A stretch of 64,000 bases of DNA from Paraescarpia echinospica (taxonomy: Eukaryota > Annelida > Polychaeta > Sabellida > Siboglinidae), in assembly GCA_020002185.1 (NCBI GenBank), contig CM034543.1, positions 3,185,334-3,249,333 on the forward strand. Direction: 5' to 3'. Position 1 is the first letter of the stretch, and the number at the start of each line of letters is the position of its first letter. Below are positions 48,705 to 58,411 of this stretch, piece by piece. The translations under genes and the position numbers were made by a program. Under the pieces are notes generated by a model, which did not search any database, was not told the origin of the DNA, and saw only the letters and a list, made by a program, of their open reading frames with translations.

Positions 48705-51310
48705 CAACATGGCCGCAACCGCGGGAGAGCCGAAAGCAAAGCCGGAAGAAGCAACGAAGACGCAGAATCTCCGGTAAGGCAAGATGATGATATAGTTGTG
48801 AGTGCCAATACCACGATCAATACTAATGAACATGACACAGACACAGATGACAATTGTGTAACTTGCGGGAAAGTTGTTACACAGGTGGACAACGGAGCCG
48901 AGTGTCAGTGGTGCAGCAGGTGGGAGCACAGTGTATGTGCAGGGCTAAACGCAACTGAATATAATATGTTATCTGGATCGTCACCCAAAATAATGTTTTT
49001 CTGTACCAAATGCCAACCTAAAGTGAACATGACCTTGAGATTCTTTAACGATGTGCGGGAAAAGCAGAACAAATTCGAGACGAGGCTGAAAGTAGTAGAA
49101 CACAAGCTGGAAGTGGTTGAAGGAAACATGGAAACCAAGATGGACGTCACCTGCTGTGCGCTAGAGGCGAGAGTAGATGAAAAGCTTTCTGAACTTGCAT
49201 CAAGTGTCGAGGACAGAATCAAACCACTGAGTGAGTTAACCCAAAGCAGTATTGAGGCAGCAGTGGGAAACTACATGGGAGAAGAAAACGACAAAGCAAA
49301 AAGGCGTCTCAATGTGATAGTCCACAACATACCAGAACCAACATCGGATGAAGGACAAGAACGGAAACAACAAGACATGGATCACATGAAGTCTATCTTC
49401 GAAGAGTACCTGGGGGTGACGGCGGACATCAAGCGTGCAGTAAGGTTAGGCAAGAAAGGAACGCGACCAAGGCTGCTGATGGTGCAGGTAGGAAATGACC
49501 AGGAAAAAGCAGCCATCATGAAAAACTGTACCAAACTCCGGAATGAAAACAACCCCAGCAACATCAGGAAAGTGTTCATCACACCTGACATGACCCCAAA
49601 GGAGAGAGAGAAAGACAAGGCTCTTCGGGCAGAACTAACTGAGAAAAACATTGATTCTGGAGAAAACAGGTATATGATAAAAAAACGGGAGAATAGTGCA
49701 GAGGAGGGTACGCACCCAAGAAACCCCCCCAAGCCAATGAGACACCCAAACCTGACAACGAACAGTGTAAATAATCAAGCACAAGCACAAAGTTCCATGT
49801 TTAAGTGTTATCAAGCAAATGCACAAAGTATAAAAAACAAGTTTCACGAGTTCCAAGCACAAATTCAGAGTTACGAACCGAAAATCATAGGAATCACAGA
49901 AACATGGTGCAGTTCAGATATAGGTGACTGTGAGATGAACCTGGACGCCTACAATATGTTCAGAAGTGACAGAAGGGAATCTATTGGTGGCGGAGTACTA
50001 ATGTATATACACAAAGACCTACCAGCCATGCCCTGCCAAGAAATGAACAACCTGGAAATAGAAGACTCAATGTGGGTGTCAGTTAAGCTAAACAACAAAG
50101 ACCAGCTATTAGCAGGAATTGTGTATAGGACACAGAAGTCAACCGACGAGAACAACACCAGACTAATAGACGCAATAAAACATTTGCAAGAAATGCATGG
50201 ATACTCACACATCCTGCTGATGGGAGACTTCAACTTTCCAGAGATTAAATGGGAAGACCACACAGTAAGTGGGAGCGAACACTCCACAGCAGCCAAGTTT
50301 TTTGATGCAACGCAAGACGCCTACCTGACTCAACACGTTGTCAAACCGACCAGACTGAGACCGGGCCAACAACCTTCTACACTTGATCTAGTGTTTTCAA
50401 ATGAACAATACATGGTTGACAAAGTCACTCATCTACCACCACTGGGGTGTAGCGACCATGAGTCCTTACTGTGGACTTACACATGCTATGCAGAAGCACC
50501 AGTCAACAACAGACCAAGCGGTTCGAGAAACTACCCCAAATGCAACTACGAAGCAATCAATGAATCCCTGAGCAAGATTGACTGGGAGAGTAAGTTTCAG
50601 GGAAACAGTGTAAACACTAATTGGACTAAACTCAAGAAGGAGATCTCAAAGGCAGTGAGAGAAAATGTCCCTCTCAGGAAACCGAAACGCAAGATGGCCA
50701 ACAAACCTCCATGGTGGAGTAAACAAATGTTGAGAACAGTGAAGAGAAAGTATGACCTATACAAACGCTACAAAAGTTCGGGGCTGGACAGAGACTATAC
50801 TGCATATGTCAAACAGAGAAACGAGACAAACACCAAGATTAGACAAGCACAGAAGGACTACGAGGAGAAACTAATCAACAATTTCAAGAAGGAACCAAAG
50901 AAACTCTACGGTTACCTGAGATCGAAACAGAAGGTAAAGGTGACAGTAAGCCAGCTGGAGACAGAAGACGGCAGATTAACAGAAAATGACCAGGAAAAAG
51001 CAAATGTACTGGGTGACTTTTTCAAGTCAGTGTTTGTAAATGAGGATACGTCCACCATCCCAGAATTTCAACAAAGAACAAACGAGGGTGTAGCCGACAT
51101 CATATTTACAGAAGAGATTGTACACAAGAAACTACAAAGTATTCATCCCAACAAGGCGCCAGGCCCAGACGGGTTGCACCCATGGGTATTGAAAGAGTGC
51201 AGCAAAACCCTTGCCAAGCCGATGTACTGGATATTTCGCCAATCATTAGACACTGGTCAAATCCCTACAGACTGGAAACAAGCCCTAGTCACACCAATTT
51301 TCAAGAAGGG
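48705..51310 (+). CDS. CR1 ORF1-endonuclease-RT 5' part (frameshifted)
   Basis: The open frame runs from a stop at 48,702 to the frameshift at 51,310. The first plausible non-ATG start is near 48,798. Counting from there, a PHD-like Cys4-His-Cys3 finger spans residues 19-73 (CVTCGK, CQWCSRWEH, FFCTKC), and a charged coiled coil spans about 85-150. An L1-ORF1-like RRM region (RRLNVIVHNIPEP, about 165-270) follows. An AP endonuclease spans about 335-560 (NAQSIKN, ITETW, GDFNFPEIKW, GCSDHESL) and RT begins after about 640 (NKAPGPDGLHPWVL). A separate 51-codon ATG frame (48,622-48,777) abuts it one frame off, hinting at a second indel near 48,770. ORF1 and ORF2 are fused here without a stop, which is unusual for CR1. 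Confidence 0.87.
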
Positions 51311-52645
51311 TCAAAAGAGAAGGCCGGAAACTACCGTCCAATCAGCCTAACATCCATACCCTGCAAGACTCTGGAAGCAATCGTCAGAGAAACCATGATC
51401 AAGTTTCTCAAGGAACATAGCATCATCAACGATAACCAGCATGGGTTTCTTGAAGGAAAGTCCTGTTTGACCAACCTACTAGAGACCTTTGAGGAATGGA
51501 CACGAACACTGGACGAGGGATACGGACTGGACGTCATATACCTGGACTACAAGAAAGCGTTTGACACAGTTCCTCACTACAGACTGGTAAAGAAGCTAGA
51601 AGCCTACGGCATTCGAGGCAAAGTGGTTCGATGGCTGGAAACTTTCCTGACTAATAGAACCCAGCAGGTGGTACTCAACGGAACTAAGTCAGAGTGGGCC
51701 CCCGTCACAAGTGGAGTTCCGCAGGGATCTGTCATAGGACCGCTTCTTTTTATTCTCTACGTGAATGACATCCCAGACCTGGTTCACTGCAGAATCAAGA
51801 TGTTTGCCGATGACACGAAGCTGTACACAACGATCCGTAACCAGGAAGACCAAGACCAACTGCAAACTGACATTGACACCCTGGAAGACTGGAGTAAAGA
51901 GTGGTTGCTACAATTCAACCCTGAGAAATGCAAGTTAATGCAAGTGGGGAAACCACCACACAATACGTACACCATGACTCACCAGACTGGAGCCAGAGTG
52001 AACCTCGAGACGACAAAAGAGGAAAAGGACGTTGGTGTGTGGGTAACCACTAACCTAAAACCAACAGTGCAATGCCAGAAAGCAGCAAAGAAAGCCATGC
52101 AAGCTCTTGGCATGATAAAGATAACTTTTAAGCACATGACCAAGAATTCATTTGTGACACTCTACCGGGCATACGTCCGTCCACACCTCGAGTTTTGTGT
52201 ACAAGCATGGTGCCCATATCTGGCAAAGGACATCGACATCCTCGAAAAGGTACAGCGAAGAGCAACAAAGCTGGTTACTAGCATAGCAAAGCTCACATAT
52301 GAACAGCGATTACAACAACTGAAACTACAATCGTTGTATTACCGACGTCAGAGAGGCGACCTTATTGAAACGTACAAAATACTTAACGGAATCGACAAAG
52401 TTGAAGCTCATCAATTCTTCCAGGAGAGGGACAGTACAGCAACACGAGGACACACGAGAAAGCTTTTCAAGCAAAGAACAAGACTGCTGGCCAGACAGAA
52501 TTACTTCTCAGTTAGAGCCGTGGATCAATGGAACAGGCTCCCACAACATGTGGTAGATGCCAAGACCGTCACACAGTTTAAGGCTAGACTCGACAAGCAC
52601 TGGAATAGCCTAGGATATGGGCACCAACAAAGGCCAATGGCCTAA
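51311..52645 (+). CDS. CR1 reverse transcriptase, 3' part
   Basis: The RT continues in another frame after a one-base shift at about 51,309-51,311, between TPIFKKG and AGNYRPISL. Motifs seen are DVIYLDYKKAFDTVPH, SGVPQGSVIGPLLFILYVND and the catalytic KMFADDTKLY. The thumb and C-terminus follow with RPHLEFCVQAWCPYLAKDID and DQWNRLPQHVVDAKTV. It ends in TAA just before the 3' tail. With one frameshift the copy is inactive, or the shift could be a sequencing error; the rest is intact. Confidence 0.9.
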   Translation, partial: SKEKAGNYRPISLTSIPCKTLEAIVRETMIKFLKEHSIINDNQHGFLEGKSCLTNLLETFEEWTRTLDEGYGLDVIYLDYKKAFDTVPHYRLVKKLEAYGIRGKVVRWLETFLTNRTQQVVLNGTKSEWAPVTSGVPQGSVIGPLLFILYVNDIPDLVHCRIKMFADDTKLYTTIRNQEDQDQLQTDIDTLEDWSKEWLLQFNPEKCKLMQVGKPPHNTYTMTHQTGARVNLETTKEEKDVGVWVTTNLKPTVQCQKAAKKAMQALGMIKITFKHMTKNSFVTLYRAYVRPHLEFCVQAWCPYLAKDIDILEKVQRRATKLVTSIAKLTYEQRLQQLKLQSLYYRRQRGDLIETYKILNGIDKVEAHQFFQERDSTATRGHTRKLFKQRTRLLARQNYFSVRAVDQWNRLPQHVVDAKTVTQFKARLDKHWNSLGYGHQQRPMA

Positions 52646-52654
52646 ATCAGCCCA

Positions 52655-53020
52655 TTAACCTGTAAGTGTAAGTGTAAGTGCTCCGACAACTGACCGGGCC
52701 CACTTGCGCAGATTCGCCGGTAACCGATTCGCCTTAGGCTTCGCCTCTGTTGTGTTCTTCAAAGGAACGGCAGATTTCTTTACATCTGACTTACGCCTGA
52801 AACACATCTTCCATTGTACGAAGCCTTCGAAGTCGTCAGGCGCAACGAAATGCGAACCACAAATAATGCTAGTTGCCGTAGCATGCTTCCAGTCGGCCCT
52901 GCCGTTTCGAACAAAACGTTCCCATTTCTGCCGAGTAACTGGCTCTTTGGGAAATTTGTGCACAGAATGGCCAGTCAGATTCGAATTGTTGCAGTTTCCA
53001 ACAACACATTTGTTCACCAT
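52655..53020 (-). CDS. THAP-domain protein fragment of the Kolobok-like element
   Basis: From the ATG at 53,020 the protein starts MVNKCVVGNC and shows the full C2CH zinc-finger pattern. This is C-x4-C at the N-terminus, the FP of HKFPKEP, the W of RQKWERFV, CGSHF as C-x2-H, and an AVPL variant of the AVPTLF box. THAP domains bind DNA and recur in P-element and Kolobok transposons. An upstream in-frame ATG exists at 53,113, but the THAP fold begins at 53,020. The last residues are encoded by the LINE tail, so the native C-terminus was cut off by the LINE insertion. Confidence 0.88.
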   Translation of the reverse strand: MVNKCVVGNCNNSNLTGHSVHKFPKEPVTRQKWERFVRNGRADWKHATATSIICGSHFVAPDDFEGFVQWKMCFRRKSDVKKSAVPLKNTTEAKPKANRLPANLRKWARSVVGALTLTLTG

Positions 53021-53316
53021 TTCTATATGTGAACGATTGTATACCAGTTCAAACATCCACCAAAGAAATCCAGCCGACGAGAACGCTTGCGATCCCGGGA
53101 ATGTTTTCCACAACTGACGTCACGATTCTGCCCCTCGCGGCATTTCCGGAAAACAGACTTTTCGAAGCCTGCACCAAGACAGGTCCCGTTTAATGTCAAT
53201 TTTAGAAATGTTTCATCAAATGTGTGGTTTTGGGATTGTCATTATATTGCAGAACACATATGTACACGCATATTTTTATACTTATTAGCAATTTTTTTTC
53301 TCCCACGATATGGCCT

Positions 53317-56300
53317 TTAATCTATACTCCAGTCTATATAATAGTTACATGACGGAACAGACCGTTCCCCTGGGGACCTAATGGTTAATCTATACTCCAG
53401 TCTATATAATAGTCACATGACGGAACAGACAGTTCCCCTGGGGACCTGGTGATTAATCTATACTCCAGTCTATATAATAGTTACATGACGGAGCAGACAG
53501 TTCCCCTGGTTAATCTATACTCCAGTTTATATAATAGTTACATGACGGAACAGACAGTTCCCCTGGGGACCTGGTGATTAATCTATACTCCAGTCTATAT
53601 AATAGTTACATGACGGAGCAGACAGTTTCCCTGGAGACCTGGTAATTAATCTATACTCCAATCTATATATTAGTTACATGACGGAACTGACAGTTCCCCT
53701 GGGGACCTGGTGGTTAATCTATACTCCAGTCTATATAATAGTTACATGACGGAGCAGACCGTTCCCCTGGGGACCTGATGGTTAATCTATACTCCAGTCT
53801 ATATAATAGTTAAATGACGGAGAAGACCGTTCCCCTGGGGACCTGATGGTTAATCTATACTCCAGTCTATATATAATAATTACATGACGAAACAGACAGT
53901 TCTCCTGGTGACCTGGTGATTAATCTATACTCCATTTTATATAATAATTACATGACGGAACAGACAGTTCCCCTGGGGACCTGGTGATTAATCTATACTC
54001 CAGTCTATGTAATAGTTACATGACGAAACAGACAGTTCCCCTGGGGACCTGGTGATTAATCTATACTCCAGTCTATATAATAGTTACATGACGGAGCAGA
54101 CAGTTCCCCTGGTTAATCTATACTCCAGTTTATATAATAGTTACATGACGGAACTGACGGTTCCCATGGGGACCTGGTGATTAATCTATACTCCAGTCTA
54201 TATAATAGTTACATGACGGAGCAGACAGTTTCCCTGGAGACCTGGTAATTAATCTATACTCCAGTCTATATATTAGTTACATGACGGAACTGACAGTTCC
54301 CCTGGGGACCTGGTGGTTAATCTATACTCCAGTCTATATAATAGTTACATGACGGAGCAGACCGTTCCCCTGGGGACCTGATGGTTAATCTATACTCCAG
54401 TCTATATAATAGTTAAATGACGGAGAAGACCGTTCCCCTGGGGACCTGATGGTAATCTATACTCCAGTCTATATAATAGTTACATGACGGAACAGACAGT
54501 TCCCCTGGGGACCTGGTGATTAATCTATACTCCAGTCTATATAATAGTTACATGACGGAGCAGATAGTTCCCCTGGTTAATCTATACTCCAGTTTATATA
54601 ATAGTTACATGACGGAACAGACAGTTCCCCTGGGGACCTGGTGATTAATCTATACTCCAGTCTATATAATAGTTACATGACGGAGCAGACAGTTTCCCTG
54701 GAGACCTGGTAATTAATCTATACTCCTGTCTATATATTAGTTACATGACGGAACTGACAGTTCCCCTGGGGACCTGGTGGTTAATCTATACTCCAGTCTA
54801 TATAATAGTTACATGACGGAGCAGACCGTTCCCCTGGGGACCTGATGGTTAATCTATACTCCAGTCTATATACTAGTTAAATGACGGAGAAGACCGTTCC
54901 CCTGGGGACCTGATGGTTAATCTATACTCCAGTCTATATAATAATTACATGACGAAACAGACAGTTCTCCTGGGGACCTGGTGATTAATCTATACTCCAG
55001 TTTATATAATAATTACATGACGGAACAGACAGTTCCCCTGGGAACCTGGTGATTAATCTATACTCCAGTCTATGTAATAGTTACATGACGAAACAGACAG
55101 TTCCCCTGGGGACCTGGTGATTAATCTATACTCCAGTCTATATAATAGTTACATGACGGAGCAGACAGTTCCCCTGGTTAATCTATACTCAAGTTTATAT
55201 AATAGTTACATGACGGAACTGACAGTTCCCCTGGGGACCTGGTGATTAATCTATACTCCAGTCTATATAATAGTTACATGACGGAGCAGACAGTTTCCCT
55301 GGAGACCTGGTAATTAATCTATACTCCAGTCTATATATTAGTTACATGACGGAACTGACAGTTCCCCTGGGGACCTGGTGGTTAATCTATACTCCAGTCT
55401 ATATAATAGTTACATGACGGAACAGACCGTTCCCCTGGGGACCTAATGGTTAATCTATACTCCAGTCTATATAATAGTCACATGACGGAACAGACAGTTC
55501 CCCTGGGGACCTGGTGATTAATCTATACCCCAGTCTATATAATAGTTACACGACGGAGCAGATAGCTCCCCTGGTTAATCTATACTCCAGTTTATATAAT
55601 AGTTACATGACGGAACAGACAGTTCCCCTGGGGACCTGGTGATTAATCTATACTCCAGTCTATATAATAGTTACATGACGGAGCAGACAGTTTCCCTGGA
55701 GACCTGGTAATTAATCTATACTCCAGTCTATATATTAGTTACATGACGGAACTGACAGTTCCCCTGGGGACCTGGTGGTTAATCTATACTCCAGTCTATA
55801 TAATAGTTACATGACGGAGCAGACCGTTCCCCTGGGGACCTGATGGTTAATCTATACTCCAGTCTATATAATAGTTAAATGACGGAGAAGACCGTTCCCC
55901 TGGGGACCTGATGGTTAATCTATACTCCAGTCTATATAATAATTACATGACGAAACAGACAGTTCTCCTGGGGACCTGGTGATTAATCTATACTCCAGTT
56001 TATATAATAATTACATGACGGAACAGACAGTTCCCCTGGGGACCTGGTGATTAATCTATACTCCAGTCTATGTAATAGTTACATGACGAAACAGATAGTT
56101 CCCCTGGGGACCTGGTGATTAATCTATACTCCAGTCTATATAATAGTTACATGACGGAGCAGACAGTTCCCCTGGTTAATCTATACTCCAGTTTATATAA
56201 TAGTTACATGACGGAACTGACGGTTCCCATGGGGACCTGGTGATTAATCTATACTCCAGTCTATATAATAGTTACATGACGGAGCAGACAGTTTCCCTGG

Positions 56301-57411
56301 AGACCTGGTAATTAATATATACTCCAGTCTATATATTAGTTACATGACGGAACTGATAGTTCCCCTGGGGACCTGGTGGTTAATCTATACTCAAGTCTAT
56401 ATAATAGTTACATGACGGAGCAGACCGTTCCCCTGGGGACCTGATGGTTAATCTATACTCCAGTCTATATAATAGTTAAATGACGGAGAAGACCGTTCCC
56501 CTGGGGACCTGATGGTTAATATATACTCCAGTCTATATAATAGTTAAATGACGGAGAAGACCGTTCCCCTGGGGACCTGATGGTAACCTATACTCCAGTC
56601 TATATAATAGTTACATGACGAAACAGACAGTTCTCCTGGGGACCTGGTGATTAATCTATACTCCAGTTTATATAATAGTTACATGACGGAACAGACAGTT
56701 CCCCTGGTTAATCTATGCTCAGTTTATATAATAGTTGGGCGGAACAGACAGTTCCCCTGGGGAACTGGTGATTAATCTATACTCAGTCTATATAATGGAT
56801 TACATGACAGGAGCAGACAGTTTCCCTGGAACCTGTTAATTAATCTATACTCCAGTCTATATAGTTACATGACAGGACAGTAGTTCCCTGGGGACCTGGT
56901 GGTTAATCTATACTCCAGTCTATATAATAGTTACATGACGGAGCAGACCGTTCCCCTGGGGACCTGATGGTTAATCTATACTCCAGTCTATATAATAGTT
57001 AAATGACGGAGAAGACCGTTCCCCTGGGGACCTGACGGTTAATCTATACTCCAGTCTATATAATAGTTACATGACGAAACAGACAGTTCTCCTGGGGACC
57101 TGGTGATTAATCTATACTCCAGTTTATATAATAATTACATGACGGAACAGACAGTTCCCCTGGGGACCTGGTGATTAATCTATACTCCAGTCTATGTAAT
57201 AGTTACATGACGAAACAGACAGTTCCCCTGGGGACCTGGTGATTAATCTATACTCCAGTCTATATAATAGTTACATGACGGAGCAGACAGTTCCTCTGGT
57301 TAATCTATACTCCAGTTTATATAATAGTTACATGACGGAACAGACAGTTCCCCTGTGGACCTGGTGATTAATCTATACTCCAGTCTATATAATAGTTACA
57401 TGACGGAGCAG
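53317..57411. repeat. 68-bp minisatellite array, about 61 units, with higher-order structure
   Basis: The unit is TTAATCTATACTCCAGTCTA, TATAATAGTTACATGACGGA, GCAGACAGTTCCCCTGGGGA and CCTGGTGA. Variant units recur in order: CAGTTTAT, GAGAAGACCG, GGAACTGACAG, and a short unit lacking GGACCTGGTGA (near 53,510, 54,110, 54,570, 55,170, 55,575, 56,170 and 57,295). The spacings alternate about 600 with about 400-460 bp, so a higher-order repeat of roughly 1.0-1.06 kb exists. The array is cut by the assembly gap. Confidence 0.96.
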
Positions 57412-58411
57412 NNNNNNNNNNNNNNNNNNNNNNNNNNNNNNNNNNNNNNNNNNNNNNNNNNNNNNNNNNNNNNNNNNNNNNNNNNNNNNNNNNNNNNNNN
57501 NNNNNNNNNNNNNNNNNNNNNNNNNNNNNNNNNNNNNNNNNNNNNNNNNNNNNNNNNNNNNNNNNNNNNNNNNNNNNNNNNNNNNNNNNNNNNNNNNNNN
57601 NNNNNNNNNNNNNNNNNNNNNNNNNNNNNNNNNNNNNNNNNNNNNNNNNNNNNNNNNNNNNNNNNNNNNNNNNNNNNNNNNNNNNNNNNNNNNNNNNNNN
57701 NNNNNNNNNNNNNNNNNNNNNNNNNNNNNNNNNNNNNNNNNNNNNNNNNNNNNNNNNNNNNNNNNNNNNNNNNNNNNNNNNNNNNNNNNNNNNNNNNNNN
57801 NNNNNNNNNNNNNNNNNNNNNNNNNNNNNNNNNNNNNNNNNNNNNNNNNNNNNNNNNNNNNNNNNNNNNNNNNNNNNNNNNNNNNNNNNNNNNNNNNNNN
57901 NNNNNNNNNNNNNNNNNNNNNNNNNNNNNNNNNNNNNNNNNNNNNNNNNNNNNNNNNNNNNNNNNNNNNNNNNNNNNNNNNNNNNNNNNNNNNNNNNNNN
58001 NNNNNNNNNNNNNNNNNNNNNNNNNNNNNNNNNNNNNNNNNNNNNNNNNNNNNNNNNNNNNNNNNNNNNNNNNNNNNNNNNNNNNNNNNNNNNNNNNNNN
58101 NNNNNNNNNNNNNNNNNNNNNNNNNNNNNNNNNNNNNNNNNNNNNNNNNNNNNNNNNNNNNNNNNNNNNNNNNNNNNNNNNNNNNNNNNNNNNNNNNNNN
58201 NNNNNNNNNNNNNNNNNNNNNNNNNNNNNNNNNNNNNNNNNNNNNNNNNNNNNNNNNNNNNNNNNNNNNNNNNNNNNNNNNNNNNNNNNNNNNNNNNNNN
58301 NNNNNNNNNNNNNNNNNNNNNNNNNNNNNNNNNNNNNNNNNNNNNNNNNNNNNNNNNNNNNNNNNNNNNNNNNNNNNNNNNNNNNNNNNNNNNNNNNNNN
58401 NNNNNNNNNNN
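57412..58411. other. Assembly gap, 1,000 N
   Basis: Exactly 1,000 unknown bases, the usual placeholder for a gap of unknown size. It lies between minisatellite and Polinton sequence, so the true distance and the left end of the Polinton are unknown. Translations across it are meaningless. Confidence 0.99.

Larger units (their letters stand above)
48600..52685 (+). mobile_element. CR1-clade LINE, nearly full length
   Basis: A non-LTR retrotransposon of about 4.1 kb ends in the 3' microsatellite GTAAGTGTAAGTGTAAGTG at 52,661-52,679, a CR1/L2-type tail. It contains the complete domain series: PHD-type finger, coiled coil, RRM-like domain, AP endonuclease and RT. The 5' boundary is only approximate, and I could not confirm a target-site duplication. 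It sits inside the Kolobok-like transposon and is therefore younger than it. Confidence 0.88.
48041..53320. mobile_element. Kolobok-like DNA transposon with TTAA duplications, interrupted by a LINE
   Basis: The left end TTAAAGGCCATATC (48,041-48,054) and the right end GATATGGCCTTTAA (53,307-53,320) are perfect inverse complements including TTAA. Beyond the TTAA both flanks are 68-bp minisatellite, whose intact units read GGTTAATCTATAC, so the empty site is reconstructable and TTAA was duplicated. Further pairing extends imperfectly (TCCTGGAATAAAA versus TCGTGGGAGAAAA). TTAA duplications together with an internal THAP-domain gene are known from the Kolobok superfamily; piggyBac shares TTAA but does not usually carry THAP. 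No transposase catalytic domain remains: about 4.1 kb of the interior is a CR1 LINE. Confidence 0.82.

Noticed and set aside
53317..57411. CRISPR-like array
   Set aside because: Unit variants are contiguous tandem repeats without unique spacers, in a eukaryotic genome.
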